Part shown: positions 17,100 through 25,289 of the stretch, in pieces
How positions within the stretch are numbered: the first letter of the stretch is position 1
How the letters are laid out: each line of letters starts with the position of its first letter
Source of the DNA: Candidatus Intricatilinea gracilis
GTDB lineage: Bacteria; Pseudomonadota; Gammaproteobacteria; Burkholderiales; Burkholderiaceae_C
DNA length: 64,000 bases
NCBI GenBank assembly: GCA_016702605.1
Contig: JADJDQ010000004.1
Coordinates: 372,001 to 436,000, forward strand
Reading direction: 5' to 3'
Notes under the pieces: generated by a model
What the model saw: only the letters and a program-made list of their open reading frames with translations
Database searches by the model: none
Told to the model about the DNA's origin: nothing
Made by a program: the position numbers and the translations under genes

Positions 17100-17585
17100 A
17101 TGTTCACGACTCGCCGCAGCAATGGTGAACTCGACTCCCGGCCGATGACGACACCGAACAAGGCGATCGACGAAGACAGCAGCCTGTGGTTCTTCATGTC
17201 CGCCCACGGCGAGTCGGTGAGTGAATTCGTGGCGCAACCGGAAGTCGACATTGCCTATGCCGACCCTGGTGCCGATCGCAATGTTTCAGTATCTGGCACG
17301 GCTGTTATCACCAACGACCTGGCCAGGAAACGACACCTGTGGTCGACGATGGCAGGGGCCTGGTTTTCCGGCGGTGTCGACGACCCGGACCTGACCCTGA
17401 TTCAGGTGCGGATCGCACATGCCAGTTACTGGGACATCAAGGACAGCAAACTCGTCCAGGTGTTCAAGATGGCGAAGGCGGTGGTAACCGGCAAACCGCC
17501 GTCGACCATGGGAGAACACGTCGAAGTGCGTATGCGTCGAGGATTCGACCTGCGATCAGGTGTTGTCCTTGATCGTCGTGGATGA
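17100..17585 (+). CDS. Pyridoxamine 5'-phosphate oxidase-like (general stress) protein
   Basis: This split-barrel flavin-binding family protein resembles general stress protein 26. It has MFTTRRSNGELDSRPMTT, LWFFMSAHGESV, and the late blocks LTLIQVRIAHASYWDIKDSK and VFKMAKAVVTGKPPSTMGEH. The ATG at 17100 has GGGAAAGG upstream and gives 161 residues. The frame continues upstream with a stretch resembling the family's first helix (TFVDDLGKGKHA) but without a suitable start, so the N-terminus may be slightly truncated. Its 3' end overlaps the end of yegP by 30 bases in convergent orientation. Confidence 0.82.
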   Translation: MFTTRRSNGELDSRPMTTPNKAIDEDSSLWFFMSAHGESVSEFVAQPEVDIAYADPGADRNVSVSGTAVITNDLARKRHLWSTMAGAWFSGGVDDPDLTLIQVRIAHASYWDIKDSKLVQVFKMAKAVVTGKPPSTMGEHVEVRMRRGFDLRSGVVLDRRG

Positions 17586-17888
17586 GCCGTTTTCCTTCAC
17601 GCTGCCGATGCCACCGTCGCGGGTTGATTCAGAGGCGTACATCTGGCTGGTGCCGATCACCTGGCCGTTTGTCGCTTTCAGGTTGAAGAAGAACTTTCCG
17701 TTCGCTGCCGTCTTTCGTTCGAACCGCTCGTCGGCAGCACTGTTGGTCTGAACCGACGCGATGCCGTTCTCGGCCGACCCTCTGGCCTTGTAAAGCTCAC
17801 TCGACAGTATCGTCTCGGCATTTCCCGCCTTCAGAACAAAGCGGAATTGCCCGTCACTCGTCTTGCTCAATTCGAACCAGCCAGCCAT
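17556..17888 (-). CDS. yegP: YegP family protein (DUF1508 repeats)
   Basis: The 110-residue protein consists of two DUF1508 repeats. The first is AGWFELSKTSDGQFRFVLKA with SELYKARGSAENGIASVQ, and the second FERKTAANGKFFFNLKATNG with SQMYASESTRDGGIGSVK. The length equals the E. coli YegP. The function of this small soluble family is unknown. The ATG for MAGWFEL at 17888 is chosen; an in-frame start 24 bases upstream adds unconserved residues. It overlaps the PNPOx-like gene tail to tail, and the remnant of a glyoxalase-family gene lies just upstream. Confidence 0.92.
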   Translation of the reverse strand: MAGWFELSKTSDGQFRFVLKAGNAETILSSELYKARGSAENGIASVQTNSAADERFERKTAANGKFFFNLKATNGQVIGTSQMYASESTRDGGIGSVKENGSSTTIKDNT

Positions 17889-17929
17889 TTGATTACTCCT
17901 GTTGATGAACAAAAAATGCGCAGCGCGCT

Positions 17930-18022
17930 ACCAAAGACGGTAAAGCCGGAATTCCCGTAGCAAGCCCGCAAAGTCGCCATGTCCTTCACAGCCAAGCTCA
18001 CCGAGAACGCACCGAGTTTCAT
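17930..18022 (-). pseudogene. Remnant of a VOC/glyoxalase-family gene
   Basis: An ATG at 18022 opens MKLGAFSVSLAVKDMATLRA, continuing to GNSGFTVFG. This is the standard N-terminal beta-strand and first helix of VOC (glyoxalase/bleomycin-resistance-like) proteins. After about 31 codons the similarity stops abruptly, and the frame goes on with unrelated sequence. Full proteins of this type have about 120-140 residues. The fragment lies just upstream of yegP, so a deletion seems to have removed most of the gene. Confidence 0.65.
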
Positions 18023-18320
18023 GGTAACTCCTGATTGTCGGTTGTGCCCGGCGAGTTGAGCGAAGCCTGCAAGGCTGCTCCAACTGCCGAGGATGTCATC
18101 CTGCCAACAGCCTCGGGTGTCGACCACGACACCCTGCACGCGAGGCTCAGTATCGTTTTGAACCGTGAACGATCGCAACAGCAGAAACGCTTATGCCGGT
18201 GGGTACGGCGACCAATCGATGGGACTGGTGACCAAACTGCCGCCATGCACGATCGGGATGCAAGCTTACTCGGGTGAAAACCACCGAGCACAACAGTTAA
18301 AAACCCCGGCGCAAACTGAC

Positions 18321-18719
18321 CTACTGGCCAGCAGTGCCCGGCAATGCCGGCATGCCGTGTAGCCAAGGCATCGCGGACGCTGTCCAGATCTGTTTTGCCG
18401 GGGCCAGTTGAGCACGTTCGTCGACACAACCCAGGCGCACCCCGTAGACGGTCGGCGCGTCGGGCGATGTGGCGTACAGCGGTGTTCCACACTCGCCGCA
18501 AAACGCCTGGGCACGCCGGTTGCCGCTCTGTGCCGTCTTGATGTAGACCTTGGGACTGCCCGTCAACGAGAAGTCCTTGGCAGGCACGGGAACCACCGCC
18601 CTGAAAGGCGCGCCGGACATGGTCTGGCAATCCGTGCAGTGGCAGACAATGACCTTCGACGCATCCGCCTCGGCCGTGAAACTGATGTTGCCGCAGTGGC
18701 AATGGCCATGAATCTTCAT
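18321..18719 (-). CDS. GFA/CENP-V family zinc protein
   Basis: The 132-residue protein has the zinc-binding pattern of the glutathione-dependent formaldehyde-activating (GFA) superfamily: HCHCGNISF (about 6-14), VCHCTDCQTMSGAPFRAVV and FCGECGTPLYA. Some members bind glutathione-formaldehyde adducts, but the role of most is unknown. It is a monocistronic-looking leftward gene. The end, SAMPWLHGMPALP, resembles homologues in which the last part reads as a loose tail, so the length is normal. Confidence 0.88.
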   Translation of the reverse strand: MKIHGHCHCGNISFTAEADASKVIVCHCTDCQTMSGAPFRAVVPVPAKDFSLTGSPKVYIKTAQSGNRRAQAFCGECGTPLYATSPDAPTVYGVRLGCVDERAQLAPAKQIWTASAMPWLHGMPALPGTAGQ

Positions 18720-18855
18720 GTGTTTTTCCTGTAGGGGGTGGAGCCGGTTGCAATGATGCCCGAGTTCGGGTCAATCTGCGTGCGAAGGTTTTTCGGGTGC
18801 CGTATCACTTCGGTTTGGGCTGTAGGGTTGGCGTCGACCGCGTCAGCAGTTTGAT

Positions 18856-19512
18856 TCAGCGTTTGAGTTGGTACTCGCACAGCCAGAAGTTATCCAGTTC
18901 CTGATACAAGAAGGAATCTGCGTATGGTTCAACCAGAATCTGCATTTCGTTCTTGGTGGGGAAGTTCTTCAATACCCTGTGGATCGAACCGTCGCGCAGT
19001 TGCCTCGACTGATAGGTATTGCCATCGGAGTCCGTCTCGGCAATTGGAAAGTCATTCTGCTGCACCGTTCCATTGTCAAGGAGCAGGACTCTTGCGCCTG
19101 GCAAGAGTCTGGCGTGCAAACTGTTCAAGAATCGAATTCGAGCGGCCTTTGGCATGTGAGAAAACCAAAGTCCAGCAAACGCAGCATCGAACGTTCCGAG
19201 TTCTATGGGCAACGCATGTGCGTCTGCCTGCAGGAACGCGACATTCTCCGTTTGTGGACGAAGTCGAGCAAATGCGAGCGGCTCGGCTGTTCCATCGGTT
19301 GCAACCAACTTTGCCGCAGTAGACGCAATGTGCTGCGTCCAGTAACCCGTCCCACAGGCGACTTCGAGTACCTCGCGACCGCTGAGTCTGCTTGGTAAAT
19401 GCTGGATCAGGTAGGCAATGTCCGCACTGCGCTCTGGCTTGAGGTAAACGGCGTCGTAATAAGGTGCGCGAGCAGCGTAGTACGCGTGCATTTCGGCTGA
19501 GGCGTGCGACAT
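18856..19512 (-). CDS. SAM-dependent methyltransferase (class I)
   Basis: The 218-residue protein has the Rossmann methyltransferase core: motif I VLEVACGTGYWTQHIA (about 48-63), the acidic loop VATDGTAEP, motif II ADAHALPIELGTFDAAFAGL, and WFSHMPKAARIRFLNSLHAR. The substrate cannot be told. The DNA is visibly richer in A+T than the flanking clusters, which marks the start of an anomalous patch reaching about 21.2 kb. The gene has no close partner on its strand, so it is probably transcribed alone. Confidence 0.85.
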   Translation of the reverse strand: MSHASAEMHAYYAARAPYYDAVYLKPERSADIAYLIQHLPSRLSGREVLEVACGTGYWTQHIASTAAKLVATDGTAEPLAFARLRPQTENVAFLQADAHALPIELGTFDAAFAGLWFSHMPKAARIRFLNSLHARLLPGARVLLLDNGTVQQNDFPIAETDSDGNTYQSRQLRDGSIHRVLKNFPTKNEMQILVEPYADSFLYQELDNFWLCEYQLKR

Positions 19513-19764
19513 GATGTGTGATTCGAAACGACTGAACAGGCAATCCTACTTCAGGTCCACTGCGGTGTTAATCGGTAGTGAACGGCAACTGAGTGCCACG
19601 GTGGGGCTTGGTGCAATCTCATCGGGAATTCTGTAAGGATAGGTCCGTGACCATTACGATGGGCCGGTAACGCATTTGCCCTAGTCGACGTCGTTGAAGT
19701 GAAGTAGGTTGGAAATTGGCAAGACCCGGTACCGAAGTTGTTAGCGCCGTTTGAGCGAGGGTCT

Positions 19765-20292
19765 CTACTGCTTTGGTACGAGACGTAGTACCACCGCTAC
19801 ATCGGCAAGGAGGGCAGTCGAAAACTGCACCGTCTGCGGGGAAATTATCCAAGAAAGAATCTTGACTGTCACATGAGTCAGTTCGGGAATGCTCGGCCTT
19901 GCATCACCGATGGTGACGTAGATGACAGGTCCGGCGATGAAATATGCATACCAATCGCCAATGATCGGTTTTGAAACTGTTTCAACGACTCTCTTGTATT
20001 CTCCGTCAGCATTCAGACACCAATGCTTTGATGCATTGGTTATGTCACGCCAGGCGTCAAGAACTAACTTTGCTTCGCGCGGCAGTTGCTTTCTTCTATT
20101 CTTTTGTTCGCGCGTTCCAGTACGATCAATCCAGTCTTTATGAAGATGGTGCGCGGTGACCGCGAAATTGAAGGTCTTGTACTCATCCCAGCCTGATGCC
20201 AACTGGGCAAGTTCCCATTCAAGTTTCTTCAGCATGCCCTCACACGTGGCGATGGGGACGCGAGGAGAGGAGGTGGGGATGGACGGCTGCAT
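19765..20292 (-). CDS. Hypothetical protein in AT-richer patch
   Basis: This soluble protein of about 175 residues has a helical pattern. Recurrent-looking segments are FNFAVTAHHLHKDWIDRTG and LVLDAWRDITNASKHWCLN, the H..DW and SKHW residues being the kind seen in a family of uncharacterised accessory-genome proteins. No signal peptide or membrane helix is seen. Starts at 20334 (ATG) and 20346 (TTG) are also possible and no ribosome site decides. I do not recognise a function. Base composition is lower in GC than the window in general. Confidence 0.5.
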   Translation of the reverse strand: MQPSIPTSSPRVPIATCEGMLKKLEWELAQLASGWDEYKTFNFAVTAHHLHKDWIDRTGTREQKNRRKQLPREAKLVLDAWRDITNASKHWCLNADGEYKRVVETVSKPIIGDWYAYFIAGPVIYVTIGDARPSIPELTHVTVKILSWIISPQTVQFSTALLADVAVVLRLVPKQ

Positions 20293-20404
20293 GCAGTAAT
20301 GGAGTGTCAGAATTTGACGCCTAACGAATAGCATGGGCGACGTCAAAAGAGGCTAGCCTTTGGATGTCACTCTCGATGGAAAGGTGCCGCATTGGATATG
20401 TGAA

Positions 20405-20920
20405 TTAGGTGCCGCTCAGCAACTTGATCGCTGGGGTGATCGTAAGCTTCGGCGCTCGCTGCTTGGGTCGGATTTCTACGCGAGTTGTTATCTCACCATC
20501 GGCATAGAAGCAACCAACGCCTTGCTCAAAGTTGGCAAGTCGATAGACAATCTGTTCTCCCTTTCGAACCTCCGCCCATGCGGAGATCCATGTGCCGCAC
20601 CTTCGTTGAATATTCCAGTTTCCTGGAACCGGCCCAAGGCGAACTGTATAGATGCCATCGTTCAACTTGCAATGACGTTCGATTGTTTGGAGCGATTCAA
20701 CGTTTTCGTCGTCCTTCATCCTTACTAGGCTCCACGGATCCCATTGAGATACGGTTTGCGTTCGCATCATTGCTTCGCCTTCACTATTGGCTGCCGCATC
20801 GTAGGTAAGCACCAGCTTGTTCACGTTTGTCTCGCACTTGAAGCCAACGAGTTTGTAGAAGGCATCGGCATTTGCTTGGCTTGAAGCGAGCATAAGGAGT
20901 GATAGGGCTATACTGCGCAT
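20405..20920 (-). CDS. Secreted hypothetical protein
   Basis: The 171-residue protein begins MRSIALSLLMLASSQANADA, a typical short signal peptide with a likely cut after ANA. The mature part has four or five cysteines (FKCETN, RHCKLN, RRCGTW, GCFYADG) that could form disulfides in the periplasm. No family is recognised. The ATG at 20920 is chosen because of the signal peptide; the frame extends upstream without similarity. The gene lies in the AT-richer patch and faces no close neighbour. An overlapping rightward frame is judged to be its shadow. Confidence 0.6.
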   Translation of the reverse strand: MRSIALSLLMLASSQANADAFYKLVGFKCETNVNKLVLTYDAAANSEGEAMMRTQTVSQWDPWSLVRMKDDENVESLQTIERHCKLNDGIYTVRLGPVPGNWNIQRRCGTWISAWAEVRKGEQIVYRLANFEQGVGCFYADGEITTRVEIRPKQRAPKLTITPAIKLLSGT

Positions 20921-21372
20921 TTGCGACGCCTTAAGTGTTATTTGTCGAAGGCTGACGCCGCTTATCACGTTGCGTGTGAGCAAAACCGGTCGGGTTTCGG
21001 GCACGCAATGTTCTTGTCGCACTTGGACTTCCCTGGTTGTTCTTTGAATCAATTTGCAGAACTGAACTTGCTGCTGCATGCGATGTGTTGTTGTGGATTC
21101 TGTAAGGTGCGCGCCGCTTTGCCAAGGGGACGGCGACGAATTCCTTTCGCGCGGCGCCTGGGGTCATCCGAGGCGAGTAGGGTTGCTTGTCTTTAGGTTG
21201 ACTCCCGCCCCTGCGCCACCTCAAACACCGGGACGCTGCTGATAGCCAAGCGCTAGCACGCGGAGACATTGGCGCGCTGTTATCGGTGTGCCTGCCTGGG
21301 GAGGGCCTGCCGGTCGACTAGTCCACGATCACAACCCGCTGCTCTGCCACGAACCATCCACGCCGCACCTCA
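20921..21372. other. Gene-free spacer at the right edge of the AT-richer patch
   Basis: No convincing gene, terminator or repeat was found in this stretch. Short open frames on both strands lack ribosome sites and coding-like composition. GC content rises across it from that of the anomalous patch to that of the host, so the right boundary of the acquired segment probably lies here, around 21.1-21.2 kb. Confidence 0.5.
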
Positions 21373-21679
21373 TTGCTTGCCACTACACCGAGATTGCTGT
21401 TGTCGCTGCTGGGGCTGGGCGCCAACCTGTTGGTCGCGGGCGCTGGCACCGGCGCAGGGCAAGCTGAACATGTTGTGTTCGGCCAATCAGGAGTGGTGTC
21501 AGGCGATTGCTGCCGATTTCGGGCGCAAGACGGGTACCGAGATTGCGTTCACGCGCAAGGGCACGGGTGAGGCGTATGCGCAGGTGACGGCCGAGTCGCC
21601 CAACTCGAAGGTGGATATCTGGTGGGGCGGCACGCGTGACCCGCATCTGCGGGCGGCGCAGGAGGCAAGAAGGGGCTGA
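21373..21679 (+). pseudogene. Broken iron-type ABC transporter substrate-binding protein
   Basis: A TTG at 21373 opens a signal-peptide-like segment (TPRLLLSLLGLGANLLVAGA). Similarity then passes to another frame with GKLNMLCSANQEWCQAIAAD, followed by FTRKGTGEAYAQVTAESPNS and VDIWWGGTRDPHLRAAQEAR. That is the start of a Fe(III)-type (AfuA/FutA-like) periplasmic binding protein. The frame is shifted near 21435-21450, and the gene ends after about 90 of the usual 330 residues, at a short tandem repeat. It is a truncated, frameshifted remnant. Confidence 0.75.
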
Positions 21680-21683
21680 AGGC

Positions 21684-21715
21684 GCTGGCCCGCTGGCCCG
21701 CTGGCCCGCTGGCCC
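21684..21715. repeat. Four tandem copies of GCTGGCCC
   Basis: The 8-base unit GCTGGCCC is repeated four times without interruption and followed by a partial fifth (GCTGA). It lies immediately after the point where the ABC binding-protein remnant loses similarity, so replication slippage or a deletion junction at this place is likely. Confidence 0.85.
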
Positions 21716-21836
21716 GCTGAGCCGATCGCCGCTGTGCCACCTGCGTGCGCTGCCGGACACACTTTGTTGCTGCGCAGCATCGCCGCTGCTCGGCGTGGGC
21801 GGTGGTTCTGGCCAGTGACGCTGGCACACTGGCTGC

Positions 21837-22436
21837 ATGAACAAGGAAGCTCGAGTCCTCGCCGTCAACGTGGCCACCGCCAGGCGCATCCAGGTCGGTG
21901 ACCGGGTGATGCTGTCGGCCATCAACAAACGCGCCGTGAGTGGCCCGGTGGCCGTACGCCCGCTCGGGCTGGAAGGCGACGAACAGGCCGACCTCACCGT
22001 GCACGGCGGCCTCGCCAAGGCGGTCTACGCCTACCCGAGCGAGCATTACCCGTTCTGGCGCCGCACCCGCGCGCTCGAACAGGTCAGCATCTTCGACGAG
22101 CTCTACGACGAGCCGCTGCCCTGGGGTTCGCTGGGCGAAAACCTCACCCTGGCCGGCCTGCTCGAAACCGAGCTCTGGATTGGCGATTGCCTGGTCTTTG
22201 CACGCTGCACGCTGCGGGTCACCGAGCCGCGTTACCCCTGTGGCAAGTTCGTCGCTGCCATGGCGTTTCCGACCGCCGCAAAGATGATGGTGCGCGAGGC
22301 CAACTGCGGCGTGTACCTGGCGGTCGATCAGCCGGGGCTGATCCAGGCCGGTGAACAGTTCCAGCTGGTGCCCGGCCAGCGCCAGGTGTCGCTGGTCGAG
22401 TTGTTCAGGGCAAAGATGGCGGGGCGCAAGGTGTGA
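21837..22436 (+). CDS. MOSC domain-containing protein (YiiM-like)
   Basis: The 199-residue protein is a stand-alone MOSC domain, related to molybdenum-cofactor sulfurase C-termini and YiiM. The opening VLAVNVATARRIQ and GLEGDEQADLTVHGGLAKAV (about 46-65) carry the conserved HGG loop. These are followed by YPSEHYPFWR, the GENLTLAGLLET block and the conserved cysteine in EPRYPCGKFVAA (about 136). YiiM-type proteins act on N-hydroxylated compounds with molybdenum cofactor. The substrate here is unknown. The gene converges with the TPR protein. Confidence 0.88.
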   Translation: MNKEARVLAVNVATARRIQVGDRVMLSAINKRAVSGPVAVRPLGLEGDEQADLTVHGGLAKAVYAYPSEHYPFWRRTRALEQVSIFDELYDEPLPWGSLGENLTLAGLLETELWIGDCLVFARCTLRVTEPRYPCGKFVAAMAFPTAAKMMVREANCGVYLAVDQPGLIQAGEQFQLVPGQRQVSLVELFRAKMAGRKV

Positions 22437-22466
22437 CGACGGTGTGAGTCGGCACCGTCCGCAGGC

Positions 22467-23828
22467 TCAGGCAGCCGGCGGCAGCAGCGCCGTGAGGTCG
22501 TCCAGCACGTCCTGGAAATCGGCGCGCCGCTCCGGGTCGCTTATCTGCGCCAGGCTGCGTTCGAGGTCCTTCAGCGTGGTGGCGAGTTTCCACTGGGCCG
22601 GCCCTTCGACCTCGACCCGGGCCAGCGCCTCGCGCGCGGCCACCAGGTCACCGGCGTCGAAGGCGGCGCCGAGCAGGGTCGGGCGGGTCCACTCGTTGGA
22701 CGTGCCGCGCTGGATGGCGGCGTCGGCCATGGCCACGGTGAGGCGCTGGGCAAACTGGGCGCGGTCGGTGTCGTTGGCCTCACCACGGGCACGGTACAGG
22801 CGCGCCAGGTTGGACACGCAGTAGAAGTCGCCCAGTTCGAGCCGCATGCCTTTTTCGTAGGCCTCGATCGAGCGGCGCAGGGCGCGGCGGTGGCCGGCCT
22901 CGTCGCCCGCGGCCTTGGCGGCGTCGGCCTTGCGCTTGTAGCGCCCGCCGATCAGGCCCAGGCGCTCGGAGCTTTCACCCTTGGACTTGATGAGGGATTC
23001 GAGCGCGGCGATGGCCAGGTCATGGTCGCCCGCCTTGGAACTCGACTGCGCCAGCGCCTTCTGCTCCTTCATGAACGGCAGGTCCTGCACGGTCTGGGGC
23101 AGGGTGGCGAGGTAGGCCAGGGTGTCGTCCCAGCCGGCCTGGTCGCGCAGCAGCTGCACGATGGCCATGGCCACCGAGGCGCGCTTGTGCGCCGGCTCGA
23201 GGTAACGCGCCGCCACCTCCAGCGCCTGCTGGCGGGCGACGGCCCGGTCGCCGACGAGGCTCACGGCCTGGATGGCTTCGGTGAAGGCGGCGAATTCCTC
23301 CAGTTCGCGGCGCATGGTCAGTGCGCGGTCCTGGCTCGGGTTGGGGTAACCCGGCAACACCTGGAACATGGGCGAGTCGCCGGCACTCAGGCCCGGCACG
23401 CCGGCGCGGATGCAGTCGGCGATGGCGGCGGCCTGCTCGTCGCTGACTGTCTGCTGCGGCAGCGGGTAGACGATGCGGCGCATCTGCTGCACGTCGAACA
23501 AGGGCGTGGCCCAGTCGGCCGACACCAGCACGCAGCCGTTGGGCTTGGCGGCGTGGCGCACGCCGATCTCGTAGTAGACGTTGCCGTTGGGGATGGACAT
23601 GTCAGCCATCACCAGATCGGCAAAGAACAGGCGTTCGAGCATCTCGTGGATGATGAGCGCGCCGGCCTCCTGGTCGGCCCGCACCGGCTCGTAGCCCAGC
23701 GCCACGATGGCCGGCTTGAGGGCGGCCTCCCAGAGCCGGTTGAAGTCGACCTTGCCCGGCGCCTGGCCGTTGCTGGCCGTGACGTCCTTGATGCCGAAGG
23801 GCATCACCATGAAACAGACAGGCTTCAT
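22467..23828 (-). CDS. TIR-like N-terminal domain fused to TPR (TRAFs-binding/TPR-S-like) protein
   Basis: The first ~130 residues of this 453-residue protein have the pattern CFMVMPFGIKD, KVDFNRLWEAALKPAIVALG, RADQEAGALIIHEML, DLVMADMSIPNGNVYYEIGV. This is a TIR-like or nucleoside deoxyribosyltransferase-like fold common in bacterial conflict proteins; the Glu in YYEIGV is the candidate catalytic residue. After residue about 180 comes an all-helical tetratricopeptide array (for example LEVAARYLEPAHKRASVAMA and SLIKSKGESSERLGLIGGRY). It resembles the TPR-S/TRAFs-binding region of ASK-type kinases. Function is unproven. No effector or sensor partner lies beside it. Confidence 0.72.
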   Translation of the reverse strand: MKPVCFMVMPFGIKDVTASNGQAPGKVDFNRLWEAALKPAIVALGYEPVRADQEAGALIIHEMLERLFFADLVMADMSIPNGNVYYEIGVRHAAKPNGCVLVSADWATPLFDVQQMRRIVYPLPQQTVSDEQAAAIADCIRAGVPGLSAGDSPMFQVLPGYPNPSQDRALTMRRELEEFAAFTEAIQAVSLVGDRAVARQQALEVAARYLEPAHKRASVAMAIVQLLRDQAGWDDTLAYLATLPQTVQDLPFMKEQKALAQSSSKAGDHDLAIAALESLIKSKGESSERLGLIGGRYKRKADAAKAAGDEAGHRRALRRSIEAYEKGMRLELGDFYCVSNLARLYRARGEANDTDRAQFAQRLTVAMADAAIQRGTSNEWTRPTLLGAAFDAGDLVAAREALARVEVEGPAQWKLATTLKDLERSLAQISDPERRADFQDVLDDLTALLPPAA

Positions 23829-23984
23829 CGTGGGGTCCTCGCCGATGTCGGGGGTAGGGCGGATGCCCGGGGACGCCGGGCCGCCCGCTGCGGTCGCCGT
23901 GTCGCCCGACTCTACGGCAAAGTGCCCCGGGGCGGCGGCCCGCAGGGTGCCACACGGGATGAGGCGGCGGGCTAGGATCCGGGC

Positions 23985-25226
23985 ATGTCGACCCCTGCCG
24001 CCTCACCCCTGTCCACCGCCGCGCCGGCTCCTGCCGGCGCCGGCCCGCTGCACGGCCTGAAGGTGCTCGAACTCGGCCAGCTCATCGCCGGGCCGTTTGC
24101 CGGCAAGACGCTGGCCGACTTCGGCGCCGAGGTCATCAAGATCGAACCCCCCGCCACGGCCGACAGCCCCGGCGGTGACCCGTTGCGCCAGTGGCGCTTG
24201 CTGCACAACGGCACCAGCGTGTGGTGGCAGGTGCAAAGCCGCAACAAGCACAGCGTGGTGCTCGACCTGCGCAGTGAACAAGGCCGCGCCGACGTGCGCG
24301 CCCTGGCGGCCGATTGCGATGTGCTGATCGAGAACTTCAAGCCCGGCACGATGGAGAAATGGGGCCTGGGCTACGACGTGCTCGCCGCCGCGAACCCCGG
24401 CCTCATCATGCTGCGTATCAGCGGCTACGGCCAGACCGGCCCCTACCGCGACCTGCCCGGCTTTGCCGTGGTGGCCGAGGCCATGGGCGGCATGCGCCAC
24501 CTCATGGGTGAGCCGGGCCGTGTGCCGGTACGTGCAGGGGTGAGCCTGGGCGACACCCTGGCCGCGCTGCACGGTGTGATCGGCGTCTTGCTGGCGCTGC
24601 AGGCGCGCCGGCTGAGCATCAGTGCCGAAGCGCCCAAGGGCCGCGGCCAGGTGGTCGACGTGGCGCTGTACGAGGCCGTCTTCAACTGCATGGAAAGCCT
24701 GCTGCCCGAGTACAGCGCCTTCGGTGTCGTGCGTGAGCCTGCTGGCTCTGCCCTGCCCGGCATCGCGCCGAGCAACGCGTATCGCTGCGCCGACGGCCAG
24801 GTGGTGATCGGCGGCAACGGTGACTCGATCTTCAAGCGCCTGATGAGCACCATCGGCCGGGGCGACCTGGCCAATGACCCGGGCCTGGCCGGCAACAACC
24901 AGCGCGTGGCGCGGGTCGACGAGATCGACGCTGCCATCACGCGCTGGACGCTGGACCACAGCGTCGACGACGTGGTGAAACTGCTGCAAGCCGCCAGCGT
25001 GCCGGTCGGGCGCATCTACACCGTGCGCGACATCGCCACCGACCCGCACTACCGTGCCCGCCAGATGATCGAGACAATCGTGACCGCCGATGGCCTGAGT
25101 GTGGACGTGCCCGGCATCGTGCCCAAGCTCAGCGATACACCCGGCGCCATCCGCAGCCTAGCGCCGACGCTCGGGCAACATACCGAGCAGGTGCTCGAGC
25201 CCTTGCGGCGCAGGCTCGACGAGTGA
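23985..25226 (+). CDS. CaiB/BaiF family CoA-transferase (class III)
   Basis: Class III CoA-transferases move CoA between carboxylic acids through an enzyme-aspartyl intermediate. The 413-residue protein has GLKVLELGQLIAGPFAGKTL, ADFGAEVIKIEPP, the loop NKHSVVLDLRSEQGRAD, NFKPGTMEKWGLGYD, and GVSLGDTLAALHG, whose Asp is the expected catalytic residue (about 187). The C-terminal part NAYRCADGQVVIGGNGDSIF and VGRIYTVRDIATDPHYRARQ is also typical. The acyl substrate cannot be inferred. The gene stands alone between the TPR protein and vapBC. Confidence 0.92.
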   Translation: MSTPAASPLSTAAPAPAGAGPLHGLKVLELGQLIAGPFAGKTLADFGAEVIKIEPPATADSPGGDPLRQWRLLHNGTSVWWQVQSRNKHSVVLDLRSEQGRADVRALAADCDVLIENFKPGTMEKWGLGYDVLAAANPGLIMLRISGYGQTGPYRDLPGFAVVAEAMGGMRHLMGEPGRVPVRAGVSLGDTLAALHGVIGVLLALQARRLSISAEAPKGRGQVVDVALYEAVFNCMESLLPEYSAFGVVREPAGSALPGIAPSNAYRCADGQVVIGGNGDSIFKRLMSTIGRGDLANDPGLAGNNQRVARVDEIDAAITRWTLDHSVDDVVKLLQAASVPVGRIYTVRDIATDPHYRARQMIETIVTADGLSVDVPGIVPKLSDTPGAIRSLAPTLGQHTEQVLEPLRRRLDE

Positions 25227-25289
25227 GGCCGCCTCCCTGACGAGCCGGTGCCCCCCGCTGCCGTGAGATGTTGGGTCGCCCGGGGGGGG

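Noticed and set aside
20319..20420. GCCTAAC at the edge of an orphan gene, suggesting an integron attC site
   Set aside because: No matching GTTRRRY partner with inner boxes occurs within about 150 bases, and no integrase gene is seen, so cassettes are not supported.
20360..20728. Rightward frame of 122 codons
   Set aside because: It overlaps the exported protein on the other strand, which has a good signal peptide and cysteine pattern. This frame has no ribosome site or recognisable feature.
21684..21715. Short repeats as a possible CRISPR array
   Set aside because: The unit is 8 bases with no spacers, a simple tandem repeat.
22437..22470. GACGGTG...CACCGTC hairpin between the MOSC and TPR genes as a bidirectional terminator
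   Set aside because: The stem has only seven pairs with an eight-base loop and no T-run on either strand.
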